DNA of 64,000 bases, taken from positions 558,001 through 622,000 of the forward strand of contig NZ_CP154468.1 of NCBI RefSeq assembly GCF_039545455.1. Reading direction: 5' to 3'. Made by a program: the position numbers and the translations under genes. Positions 15,238-23,535 of this stretch are shown one piece after another. Each line of letters begins with the position of its first letter. Positions within the stretch are counted from its first letter, which is position 1. This DNA is from Brucella sp. BE17. GTDB lineage: Bacteria > Pseudomonadota > Alphaproteobacteria > Rhizobiales > Rhizobiaceae. A model generated the notes under the pieces. That model was not told the origin of the DNA. It did not search any database and was given only the letters and a program-made list of their open reading frames with translations.

Positions 15238-18033
15238 ATGACGCAACTTCCCTTTGTGGCCCGCCATATCGGGCCGAGACTGGAAGACGAGCGCGCAATG
15301 CTTGCAGCCCTCGGCCTTCCGTCCATGGAAACCCTGATCACTCAGGCGGTTCCTGCATCGATACGGCTTGATCGCCCGCTTGATCTTCCACTCGCTGCCA
15401 GCGAGGCCGATGCTCTGGCTGAACTTAACGCGATCATGGGTCGTAATGAGGTCAAAAAGAGTTTTATCGGTGCGGGCTATCATGGTGTGCACACGCCGCC
15501 CGTCATTCAGCGCAATCTGTTTGAAAATCCGGCATGGTATACAGCCTATACGCCTTACCAGTCGGAAATCAGCCAGGGCCGTCTGGAACTGCTGTTTCAT
15601 TTCCAGACACTTGTGGCGGAACTGACCGGCCTGCCGATTGCCTGTGCGTCGTTGCTCGATGAAGCAACGGCCGTTGCCGAAGCCATTGGCGTTGCCTGTC
15701 GTCATCATCGCGACAAGCGTTCGCGCATTCTGCTCGCAGGTGATCTGCATCCGCAGACCGTTGACGTAATCAACACCCGCGCCGAGCCGCTTGGCTGGGT
15801 GATCGAAAGCGGCAGCGCGGTCGATGACAACACGGCGGCCATCGTCGTGCCATGGCCCGATACACGCGGTGTCTATGGCGATTTCGACGCCGTCATCGCT
15901 GAAGCGAAAGCTAAGGGTGCACTGGTTATCGCTGTTGCCGATCCGCTGGCGCTGACTATTTCTGAAGCGCCTGCGACTTGGGGTGCCGACATGGCTGTCG
16001 GTTCCATGCAGCGCTTTGGCGTGCCGATGGGCTTTGGCGGTCCGCATGCGGCCTATCTTGCGGTTTCAGATGCGCTCACCCGCATCATTCCGGGTCGAAT
16101 CGTTGGCCAGTCGGTTGATGCCCATGGCCGTGCCGCCTATCGTCTTGCATTGCAGACGCGCGAGCAGCATATCCGCCGCGACAAGGCGACTTCCAATATC
16201 TGCACCGCACAGGCGTTGCTCGCTAATATGGCCGCAGCCTTTGCCATCTGGCATGGTCCGTCCGGCTTGCAGGCGATTGCAACCCGCGTGGCAACGCTTG
16301 CCGCGCGTTTTGCAGCAAGCCTCAAAGCAGCCGACGTCGAGATTGTGGGCGAAAGCCTTTTCGATACGGTGACGGTCAAGGTTTCGGGCAAGGCGGAAAC
16401 AATTGCGGCTGAAGCTGACAAGGGTGGACGCCTGATCCGTCTTATTGATGCCGATACGGTAAGCATCAGCTTTGACGAAACCTCAACAAAAGAAGATGTT
16501 AAAGCGCTTGCCTCACTTTTTGGTGCAACAGCAGGTGAGGGCAGTGCATCGCTCGTACCGGGCAAGGGACGCGGTGAAGGTTTGCTCACGCAAGACGTGT
16601 TCCATGCACATCGCTCCGAGACCGAGATGATGCGCTTTCTACGCCGTCTGGCCGACCGCGATCTGGCGCTCGACCGTGCGATGATCCCGCTTGGGTCCTG
16701 CACGATGAAGCTCAATGCCGCTGCGGAAATGATGCCGGTGAGCTGGAATACGGTTGCCAATCTGCATCCTTTCGCGCCTGCCGCCCAGGTCGAAGGCTAT
16801 GCCAAGATGACGGCTGATGTAGAAAGCTGGCTATGCGAAGTCACCGGCTTCGCCGGTGTGTCATTGCAACCCAATGCCGGTAGCCAAGGCGAATATGCAG
16901 GCCTTCTGGCCATTCGCCATTATCATCAGGCACGTGGTGAAGGCCATCGCAATATCTGCCTGATCCCGTCCTCGGCGCATGGCACCAATCCGGCTAGCGC
17001 TTCGATGGCTGGCATGAGTGTCGTGGTGGTCAATTGCCGTCCGGATGGCGATATCGATCTCAATGATCTGAAAGCCAAGGCAGAAAAGCATCGCGATAAT
17101 CTTGCCGCCTTCATGATCACCTATCCGTCCACTTATGGCGTGTTCGAGGAAGGCATCAAGGCTTTTTGCGAAATCGTGCATGAGAATGGCGGGCAGGTCT
17201 ATTTCGATGGTGCCAACCTCAATGCGTTGGTCGGTCTTGCGCGGCCCTGCGATATAGGTGCAGATGTCTGCCATATGAACCTGCATAAGACGTTCTGCAT
17301 TCCGCATGGCGGCGGCGGCCCGGGCGTCGGCCCGATCGGTGTTGCCAAGCATCTGGTGCCTTATCTGCCCGGCCACGTGGAAATCGGCTCGTCCCATGCC
17401 GTTTCGGCTGCACCCTTCGGCAGCGCCTCCATTCTGGTCATCACATGGATGTATATCCGCATGATGGGCGGAGCAGGGCTGAAGAAGGCAACCGAGGCGG
17501 CAATCCTCAACGCCAACTATATCGCGCATCGCCTGAAGGACACCTATCCAATCCTTTATACCGGCGGTCATGGCCGTGTGGCGCATGAATGCATCGTCGA
17601 TACGCGCGTGTTGAAGGATAATGCAGGCATCACCGTGGACGATGTGGCCAAGCGGCTGATCGATTACGGTTTCCATGCGCCCACCATGTCATGGCCGGTT
17701 GCGGGAACCTTGATGATCGAACCGACCGAGTCGGAGCCGAAATCGGAGATCGACCGTCTTTGCGATGCGATGATCGCTATTGCGGGTGAAGCGAAGAAGG
17801 TGGCGGACGGCGTCTGGCCTTCGGATGACAATCCGCTTGCCAATGCGCCGCATACGGCAGGCGATACGCTTGCAACCGAATGGACGCATCCTTACACGCG
17901 TGAGGAGGCGGTATTCCCGGGTAAGGATAGCGATCCGACCGCTAAATACTGGCCGCCGGTCAGTCGCGTCGATAATGTGGGTGGCGACAGAAATCTCATC
18001 TGCTCCTGCCCGCCGGTCGCATCCTACGGCTGA
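15238..18033 (+). CDS. gcvP: Glycine dehydrogenase (decarboxylating), P-protein
   Basis: This 931-residue PLP enzyme decarboxylates glycine and loads the aminomethyl group on GcvH. It is the long single-chain form, with the N-terminal half (RHIGPR start, [19 protein letters not shown] near 78) and the C-terminal catalytic half. The PLP lysine is Lys684 in [17 protein letters not shown]. It is the last gene of gcvTHP; a terminator follows about 25 bases downstream. Glycine-responsive expression follows from the riboswitch before gcvT. Confidence 0.96.
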   Translation: MTQLPFVARHIGPRLEDERAMLAALGLPSMETLITQAVPASIRLDRPLDLPLAASEADALAELNAIMGRNEVKKSFIGAGYHGVHTPPVIQRNLFENPAWYTAYTPYQSEISQGRLELLFHFQTLVAELTGLPIACASLLDEATAVAEAIGVACRHHRDKRSRILLAGDLHPQTVDVINTRAEPLGWVIESGSAVDDNTAAIVVPWPDTRGVYGDFDAVIAEAKAKGALVIAVADPLALTISEAPATWGADMAVGSMQRFGVPMGFGGPHAAYLAVSDALTRIIPGRIVGQSVDAHGRAAYRLALQTREQHIRRDKATSNICTAQALLANMAAAFAIWHGPSGLQAIATRVATLAARFAASLKAADVEIVGESLFDTVTVKVSGKAETIAAEADKGGRLIRLIDADTVSISFDETSTKEDVKALASLFGATAGEGSASLVPGKGRGEGLLTQDVFHAHRSETEMMRFLRRLADRDLALDRAMIPLGSCTMKLNAAAEMMPVSWNTVANLHPFAPAAQVEGYAKMTADVESWLCEVTGFAGVSLQPNAGSQGEYAGLLAIRHYHQARGEGHRNICLIPSSAHGTNPASASMAGMSVVVVNCRPDGDIDLNDLKAKAEKHRDNLAAFMITYPSTYGVFEEGIKAFCEIVHENGGQVYFDGANLNALVGLARPCDIGADVCHMNLHKTFCIPHGGGGPGVGPIGVAKHLVPYLPGHVEIGSSHAVSAAPFGSASILVITWMYIRMMGGAGLKKATEAAILNANYIAHRLKDTYPILYTGGHGRVAHECIVDTRVLKDNAGITVDDVAKRLIDYGFHAPTMSWPVAGTLMIEPTESEPKSEIDRLCDAMIAIAGEAKKVADGVWPSDDNPLANAPHTAGDTLATEWTHPYTREEAVFPGKDSDPTAKYWPPVSRVDNVGGDRNLICSCPPVASYG

Positions 18034-18055
18034 TCGCCATATTAATTAAGAATAA

Positions 18056-18084
18056 AGCGTCGCAGACATGCGGCGCTTTTTTAT
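18056..18084 (+). terminator. Terminator of the gcv operon
   Basis: AGCGTCGCA (18056-18064) pairs with TGCGGCGCT (18069-18077) around GACA, followed by T6. Confidence 0.9.
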
Positions 18085-18107
18085 TGAGCGATAAGTCTCA
18101 GAAATTC

Positions 18108-18224
18108 AGGCAAAAAAAGAGCCGGACTAAAAAGTCCGGCCAAGTTATGAAGGTGCCATAAAGGCAAACCTCCAGAGGGGAACACTTGCCGGCGCAATGG
18201 GAGGAGGCGCAACGGCAAGTGACT
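18108..18224 (-). ncRNA. Minus-strand small RNA with CCTCCTCCC loop
   Basis: On the minus strand a 9-bp stem (18213-18221 with 18183-18191) presents CCTCCTCCC (complement of 18199-18207) in its loop. A second short stem region follows, then a terminator hairpin (18133-18140 with 18121-18128, loop of four) ending in TCTTTTTTT. An RpoH-type promoter lies immediately upstream. No coding sequence is associated. It is of the same family type as the array at 12871-12995. Confidence 0.75.
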
Positions 18225-18227
18225 GTC

Positions 18228-18256
18228 ATATGGACCAAATGTCAGGCATCTTCAAG
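18228..18256 (-). promoter_or_regulatory. RpoH-type promoter of the CCTCCTCCC small RNA
   Basis: On the minus strand CTTGAA (18256-18251) and CCATAT (18233-18228) are separated by 17 bases, matching the alphaproteobacterial RpoH pattern at all key positions. Confidence 0.65.
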
Positions 18257-18638
18257 CCCCGTCCTGTGAAAATTTTGACAATTTCAGAAATTTCTGAAAA
18301 TTGTTGAATGAATGGCTTTGTAGTCAAAGAATTGAGATGTCGATTCAATCGAATTGAAATGCGCTTTAAGCTGGCCGGCAAAATGCGGAAGCGCCTCAGG
18401 CCGCATAAGCTAACGCCTTATATTCCAATCATAATCTTTTAAAAGGGCTTGTCACCCTCAACTAATTTATACTGTAAAGGTCTGATATTATTATAATACT
18501 TCTAAAAGAAACCGGGAAATGCCGGTTGATTTGCCTTGCAGAAAATAGAGGTGCCAGCTAAAACATGACTAATTGACGAAGGCTTGCCCGCCGTATTCTC
18601 TCGACTGGTAGCCGCCGCCTTTATCGTGGAATTCGTGA
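18257..18638. other. Intergenic region upstream of efeU with 18-bp palindrome
   Basis: No gene is visible in this AT-rich stretch. It contains a perfect palindrome TTTCAGAAATTTCTGAAA at 18282-18299, extendable by ACAAT/ATTGT with a bulge, and a TTCT-AAA-AGAA inverted repeat near 18503-18513 that could be an iron-responsive operator for the efe operon. Neither could be assigned to a known regulator. Confidence 0.4.
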
Positions 18639-19475
18639 ATGCTCGTGCCGTTTCTCATTATGTTTCGTGAAGGCGTGGAAGCAGCGCTGATCGTCGGAAT
18701 TATCGCAAGCTATCTTCATCAGACTGGACGCAGCGCCTGGATGCCCGTTGTGTGGATTGGCGTTCTTCTGGCGCTCGCCATGTCGCTGGCCGTTGGTGCC
18801 ATTCTCCAGCTTGTCAGCGCTGAATTTCCGCAAAAAGCCCAGGAATTGTTTGAGGCAATTATCGGGTTGATCGCCGTTTGCGTGCTCACCTCCATGGTTT
18901 TCTGGATGCGTAAGGTCGCCCGCTCCATAAAATCGGAGTTGCATCATTCCATCGATGCCGCCTTTGAAACGCCTACCCATAAAGGGTTTGGGCTTATTGT
19001 GATGGTGTTCTTTGCCGTCGCGCGGGAAGGGCTGGAATCGGTATTCTTCCTGCTCGCAGCCTTTCAGCAGAGCGAGGGTGCTGCTGCACCGCTGGGCGCG
19101 CTTTCGGGCGTCATACTGGCTGCATTCGTCGGCTATGGCGTCTATAAGGGTGGGCTTAAACTCAATCTGCGCCGCTTCTTTCGCTGGACAGGTATTTTCA
19201 TCCTGTTCGTCGCGGCCGGCATTCTGGCCAATTCCGTGATGGCGCTGCATGAAGCAGGTGTCTGGAACCACCTTCAGGGCGTGGTTTTTGATGCGAGCGA
19301 CCGGCTTCCGCTTGATAGCCTGCTTGGCTCGGTTCTCTCCGGCATGCTCGGTTATATCGCAACGCCGACATGGAGCGAAGTGATTGCTTATCTCGCTTTC
19401 CTTATTCCTGCACTCGCGTTTTTCCTGATGCCGCAGTCCGCCCAACAAGCGGCACAGACAAAGAGTTCGTCATGA
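18639..19475 (+). CDS. efeU: Ferrous iron permease EfeU (FTR1 family)
   Basis: This 278-residue inner-membrane protein imports iron. It carries the two REGxE iron-binding motifs of the FTR1 family: REGVE at residues 10-14 and REGLE at 129-133, and about seven hydrophobic segments. It is the first gene of a four-gene unit and its stop overlaps the start of efeO (ATGA). The Brucella FtrC permease belongs to the same family, but the partner genes here are of EfeO/EfeB type. The ribosome site is weak (GTGGA). Confidence 0.92.
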   Translation: MLVPFLIMFREGVEAALIVGIIASYLHQTGRSAWMPVVWIGVLLALAMSLAVGAILQLVSAEFPQKAQELFEAIIGLIAVCVLTSMVFWMRKVARSIKSELHHSIDAAFETPTHKGFGLIVMVFFAVAREGLESVFFLLAAFQQSEGAAAPLGALSGVILAAFVGYGVYKGGLKLNLRRFFRWTGIFILFVAAGILANSVMALHEAGVWNHLQGVVFDASDRLPLDSLLGSVLSGMLGYIATPTWSEVIAYLAFLIPALAFFLMPQSAQQAAQTKSSS

Positions 19476-20644
19476 CAAAATCAGCCGCTCCCTTTTCCCG
19501 CAATCTCATCCGCATTGTGCTGGTACTGGCGGTGCTTCTGCTGATATCCGCGGGGGCTGCATTCTATTACGCCTCGCAGCTTTCGGACAAAGCCCGTCAC
19601 ACAGGTGCGCAAGCCAGTATCGAGGTTGTGATTAACGCCAAAAGTTGCGAGCCGAATGAACTGACGGTCCCTGCCGGGCGCACGGTGTTTGAAATCGTCA
19701 ACAAGTCCGACCGCACGGTGGAGTGGGAAATTCTCGACGGCGTGATGGTGCTAGAGGAGCGCGAAAACATCGCGCCCGGTTTCCGCCAGACGCTCGGCGC
19801 GAAGCTTTCCCCCGGTGAATATCAGATTACTTGCGGACTTTTATCCAATCCGCGCGGCAAGCTCATCGTCACGTCGACGGCTGAAAGTGAGGCCGAAAAA
19901 GGCAAGCTACCGCTGACGGCTTTCCTTGGCGCGCTTGCCGAATACCAGATTTATCTTGGTGCAGAGGTGGTTGAATTCCAGAAGGCAACAGCAACGCTTT
20001 CCGATGCAATTGCAAGCGGTGATATCAACGCGGCGCGGTTGGCCTACGCTCCGGCGCGTGCAGCCTATGCGCGCATTGCGCCGGTCACCGAATCCTTCTC
20101 CGATCTCGATACGGCGATCAATGCCCGTGCCGACTATTTTGAAAAGCGCGAGCAGGATGCAGGCTTCGGGGGTCTGCATCGTATCGAATATGCGTTGTTC
20201 GAAACGAGAAGCATGGACGGACTTGAAAAGATTGCTGCAAAACTCGTGGGCGATGCGGGTGCTCTCAAAGATCGCATCCGCAGCCTCCGCATTTCACCCG
20301 ATCGGCTGATCGGCGGCACGGCCTCCGCGCTCAACCGCTTTGCCGCAACAGCGGGCGATAGTGGCGAAGATCGCTATGCCCACACAGATTTGCAGGCCTT
20401 GGTTGGATTGTTGCAGGGATCGATCAAGACGGCTGACGTACTGCGCCCGGTCGTGACCAAAGTTATTCCCGATGCTTTCAAGAACATCGACGACGAAGCT
20501 TCGTCATTGCAGGCGCTCGTAACGCAGTTTGGGTCCAAATCCTATGACAGCCTTTCGGCTGAGGAGAAGACAAAGATCACGGACGGCGTTTCGTCCTTCG
20601 CTGCCCAATTCACAAAACTCCGCGATCAACTGGGAGTGGATTGA
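19472..20644 (+). CDS. efeO: EfeO: cupredoxin-imelysin iron-binding protein
   Basis: This 390-residue periplasmic protein is membrane-anchored at its N-terminus (segment about 10-30). A cupredoxin-like domain (about 40-130, with INAKSCEPNELTVPAGRTVF and ITCGLLSNPRGKL) precedes an M75/imelysin domain (about 150-390) with the HRIEYALF (HxxE) metal motif. It is thought to bind and hand iron to EfeU. ATG 19472 overlaps the efeU stop; the longer upstream frame is unlikely. Its stop overlaps efeB (TGATG). Confidence 0.92.
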   Translation: MTKSAAPFSRNLIRIVLVLAVLLLISAGAAFYYASQLSDKARHTGAQASIEVVINAKSCEPNELTVPAGRTVFEIVNKSDRTVEWEILDGVMVLEERENIAPGFRQTLGAKLSPGEYQITCGLLSNPRGKLIVTSTAESEAEKGKLPLTAFLGALAEYQIYLGAEVVEFQKATATLSDAIASGDINAARLAYAPARAAYARIAPVTESFSDLDTAINARADYFEKREQDAGFGGLHRIEYALFETRSMDGLEKIAAKLVGDAGALKDRIRSLRISPDRLIGGTASALNRFAATAGDSGEDRYAHTDLQALVGLLQGSIKTADVLRPVVTKVIPDAFKNIDDEASSLQALVTQFGSKSYDSLSAEEKTKITDGVSSFAAQFTKLRDQLGVD

Positions 20645-21969
20645 TGCCTCGTAAATTTCTCAAGTCTCGTTTTGACGATCAGCGGCCCGCATCTCCGATG
20701 CGCCGCGCGTTCCTGCTGGGGGCAGGGGCAACAGGACTTGCCGGTGCATTTGCTAGTGCGCAGCACGAAGCCTATGCGCTTTCGCCCGAAAACGTGACTG
20801 ATGCGCCGCAAAGCGATAAACTCCATGAAAGCCAACCCTTTTATGGGCAATATCAGCCCGGCATCGTGACGCCACGACCGGCGGCGGGCCTTGTTGCGTC
20901 CTTTGATGTGCTGGCGCGTGACCGCACAGAGCTTGAACGCATGTTCAGGCTTTTGACAGAACGCACAGCGTTTCTGATGCAGGGCGGCGAGCCGCCGCAG
21001 CTTGATCCCAAATTTCCGCCAGCCGATTCCGGTATTCTGGGCCCTAAGGTGACACCCGACAATCTGACCTTGACGGTGGCGCTCGGCGTTTCGCTGTTTG
21101 ATGATCGTTTTGGATTAAAGGCTTATAAGCCCAAGCAGCTTCAGCGCATGGTGCGGTTTCCCAATGATGCGCTTCAGAAAGAACTCTGCCATGGCGATCT
21201 GGCGATACAGTTCTGTTCCAATACGCCCGACACAAATATTCACGCGCTGCGCGACATCATGAAGAATATGCCCGATTTGCTGATGGTGCGGTGGAAACAG
21301 GAAGGCACCGTACCGGTGCAGCCGCCGCATTCGGAAAAAGCCAAGGAAAGCGCACGCAATTTCCTTGGCTTTCGCGATGGTTCGGCCAATCCTGATTCCA
21401 GCGATGACGCGCTGATGAAGCGCATCTTGTGGGTGCAGCCGCACAATGGTGAACCCGAATGGGCGATCAACGGCAGCTATATGGCTGTGCGCATCATCCG
21501 CAATTTTGTCGAGCGCTGGGATCGCACGCCGTTGCAGGAGCAGGAGACGATTTTCGGACGCCGCAAGGATAGCGGCGCGCCTTTCGACGGCAATACCGAG
21601 ACCGATGTTCCTGATTATACCGAGGATAGCGACGGCAAGGTCACGCGGATGGATTCGCACATCCGTCTGGCCAATCCGCGGGATGCGACGGAGGAGCAGC
21701 ACCTGATCCTGCGCCGCCCGTTCAATTATTCCAACGGCGTCACCAAGTCCGGCCAGCTCGATATGGGGCTATTGTTTATCGCCTGGCAGGCTGATCTCGA
21801 AAATGGGTTCATCACCGTGCAGAAGCGCCTCGATGGCGAACCGCTGGAGGAATATATCAAGCCCATTGGTGGCGGCTATTTCTTCGCTCTGCCGGGAGTT
21901 GCGGACGACAAGGATTATTACGCGCGCGCGCTTCTTGCCGCAAGCAAGCCGCAGGATGCGCGTGGCTAA
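20644..21969 (+). CDS. efeB: EfeB: Tat-exported DyP-type haem peroxidase
   Basis: The 441-residue product carries a twin-arginine signal (Arg20-Arg21 in SPMRRAFLLGAGATGLAGAF) for folded export. The mature part is a dye-decolorising peroxidase, with the GxxDG-type motif in LGFRDGSANP and the likely haem-ligand His in DSHIRLANP. In EfeUOB systems it oxidises ferrous iron or frees iron from haem in the periplasm. It starts at ATG 20644, overlapping the efeO stop; an upstream TTG is unlikely. Confidence 0.92.
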   Translation: MPRKFLKSRFDDQRPASPMRRAFLLGAGATGLAGAFASAQHEAYALSPENVTDAPQSDKLHESQPFYGQYQPGIVTPRPAAGLVASFDVLARDRTELERMFRLLTERTAFLMQGGEPPQLDPKFPPADSGILGPKVTPDNLTLTVALGVSLFDDRFGLKAYKPKQLQRMVRFPNDALQKELCHGDLAIQFCSNTPDTNIHALRDIMKNMPDLLMVRWKQEGTVPVQPPHSEKAKESARNFLGFRDGSANPDSSDDALMKRILWVQPHNGEPEWAINGSYMAVRIIRNFVERWDRTPLQEQETIFGRRKDSGAPFDGNTETDVPDYTEDSDGKVTRMDSHIRLANPRDATEEQHLILRRPFNYSNGVTKSGQLDMGLLFIAWQADLENGFITVQKRLDGEPLEEYIKPIGGGYFFALPGVADDKDYYARALLAASKPQDARG

Positions 21970-21994
21970 AATGTTCACAAAGGAGAGGCTAACC

Positions 21995-22822
21995 ATGAAC
22001 TATCGTCTGCCATTGCTTGCATCGGCCTGTGCCGTTGCACTTTCCCTGAGTTTCGGTACGGCACGTGCCGAGGTTTCGCCGCTGGATCTCGTCCAGCCGA
22101 TCGCCGACTATAAGATCTATGTACAGGAAAATCTTGATATCCTGGTCAAGGATACCAAGGCCTTCACCGATGCCATCAAGGCTGGCGATCTGGAAAAGGC
22201 CAAAGAGCTTTATCCGTCTTCGCGTGTTTCCTATGAAAAGATCGAGCCGCTGGCAGAGCTTTTCGCCGATCTCGATGCGGCTATCGACAGCCGCGCCGAT
22301 GACCATGAAAATGGCGAAGAATCGGATGATTTCACCGGCTTTCACCGTCTTGAATATGGTCTTTTCGCGCAGAACTCGACCGAAGGCCTTGATCAATATG
22401 CCGACAAACTCTATGCGGATGTGGTTGAGCTGCAAAAGCGCATCAAGGATCTGACGGTTCCACCGGAAAAGGTTGTGGGCGGTGCGGCAGCCCTTCTTGA
22501 AGAAGTGGCAGCAACCAAGATTTCCGGTGAGGAAGACCGCTACAGCCACACCGATCTCTGGGATTTCCAGGCCAATGTCGATGGTGCCCAGAAGATCGTC
22601 GAGCTGTTCAAACCGCTGGTCGAAAAAGAAAAGCCGGGCCTGATTGCAAAGGTCGATGAGAATTTCAAGACCGTCAATGATATTCTTGCAAAGTACAAGA
22701 AGGGTGACGGCTATGAATCCTACGACAAGCTGACGGAAGATGACCGTAAGGCGCTGGCAGGGCCGGTGACGACTTTGGCCGAAGACCTTTCGACACTGCG
22801 CGGTGTTCTAGGCCTCAACTGA
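21995..22822 (+). CDS. EfeM-like M75 (imelysin) periplasmic protein
   Basis: This 275-residue protein has a signal peptide ending near ARA and a single M75 domain with HRLEYGLF, paralogous to the C-terminal domain of EfeO but lacking the cupredoxin part. Such EfeM proteins accompany or replace EfeO in iron or copper uptake. AAAGGAGAGG stands directly before ATG 21995. It is 25 bases after efeB and closes the operon; a terminator follows. Having both EfeO and EfeM in one operon is less common than one alone. Confidence 0.88.
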   Translation: MNYRLPLLASACAVALSLSFGTARAEVSPLDLVQPIADYKIYVQENLDILVKDTKAFTDAIKAGDLEKAKELYPSSRVSYEKIEPLAELFADLDAAIDSRADDHENGEESDDFTGFHRLEYGLFAQNSTEGLDQYADKLYADVVELQKRIKDLTVPPEKVVGGAAALLEEVAATKISGEEDRYSHTDLWDFQANVDGAQKIVELFKPLVEKEKPGLIAKVDENFKTVNDILAKYKKGDGYESYDKLTEDDRKALAGPVTTLAEDLSTLRGVLGLN

Positions 22823-22842
22823 TCTTTAAAAAGAACATCGTA

Positions 22843-22868
22843 AATGGCGGGAAAAGCCCGCCATTTTC
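22843..22868. terminator. Bidirectional terminator between efe operon and putR
   Basis: AATGGCGGG (22843-22851) pairs with CCCGCCATT (22857-22865) and is flanked by A-rich and T-rich sides, serving the plus-strand efe operon and possibly minus-strand putR. Confidence 0.75.
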
Positions 22869-23364
22869 ATGTGATGGCACCGGGATACACCCGCACCGGG
22901 CGGTTGTCCTTGACCGATTCCATGACAACAAAAGTCGAAGTGCTGGCTACATTGGGAAGACTTGAAATCTTTTCGCCCAGCACTTCGCGGTAGCGGCGGA
23001 TGTCGTGAGTTCGCACCTTCAAAAGATAGTCGAACGAGCTTGCGATCATGTGGCACTCCTCCACCTCGCGCAGTTTGCGAACCGCGACATTGAAGGCAGT
23101 GAGTGCTGCCTCTCTAGTGTCGGACAGTTTTACGGTCGTAAATGCGATATGATCGAGGCCAAGCTTTTCGGGATCGATTGCCGCGCGAAAGCCCAGAATA
23201 TAGCCTTCATCTACCAGTTTTTTCAGCCGTGACTGACATGGCGTCTTTGAAAGGCCGACCTTTTTCGACAGTTCAGTCACCGCAATACGACCGTCTTCAC
23301 TCAGGACTTCCAGAATGCGACGATCGAATTGATCCAGTTTACCCGTAGGCTCCGGCTTTTTCAT
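22867..23364 (-). CDS. putR: Lrp/AsnC-family regulator PutR
   Basis: This 165-residue regulator has an N-terminal winged helix (about 10-60; FDRRILEVLSEDGRIAVTEL...VGLSKTPCQSRLKKLVDEGY) and a C-terminal RAM ligand domain (about 75-155). In Agrobacterium and Brucella relatives PutR binds proline and activates putA, which is divergently transcribed about 170 bases away, exactly as here. The intervening region is therefore its likely target. An unrelated Lrp paralogue is possible but the neighbourhood argues for PutR. Confidence 0.88.
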   Translation of the reverse strand: MKKPEPTGKLDQFDRRILEVLSEDGRIAVTELSKKVGLSKTPCQSRLKKLVDEGYILGFRAAIDPEKLGLDHIAFTTVKLSDTREAALTAFNVAVRKLREVEECHMIASSFDYLLKVRTHDIRRYREVLGEKISSLPNVASTSTFVVMESVKDNRPVRVYPGAIT

Positions 23365-23535
23365 CCATAATGCCTTTCACTCGGCTTAGAATAAGATCAT
23401 TTTTCCTTTATATGGACCTAATAAAGGCAGAATGCAATTTGGCTCAGTGGTAGTGTACTTGCTACAAAGTGGAGGATCGGGGAGGATGTGCCCGGATCTC
23501 GCTTACCAGACCTCCTTAGTTGTGAGATGTGCACT
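23365..23535. promoter_or_regulatory. putR-putA divergent control region
   Basis: This 171-base region separates divergent putR and putA and must hold both promoters and the PutR sites. It includes GTAGTG-TACTTG-CTAC near 23449-23464, a possible symmetric site. No further assignment was made. Confidence 0.4.

Noticed and set aside
15196..16047. 283-residue minus-strand ORF opposite gcvP
   Set aside because: Antisense to a conserved catalytic gene, with shadow-like composition.
18503..18513. TTCTAAAAGAA before efeU as an ICE box
   Set aside because: The half-sites are in the opposite order to TTAGAA-N3-TTCTAA, so it is not a standard Irr site; kept only as an unassigned repeat.
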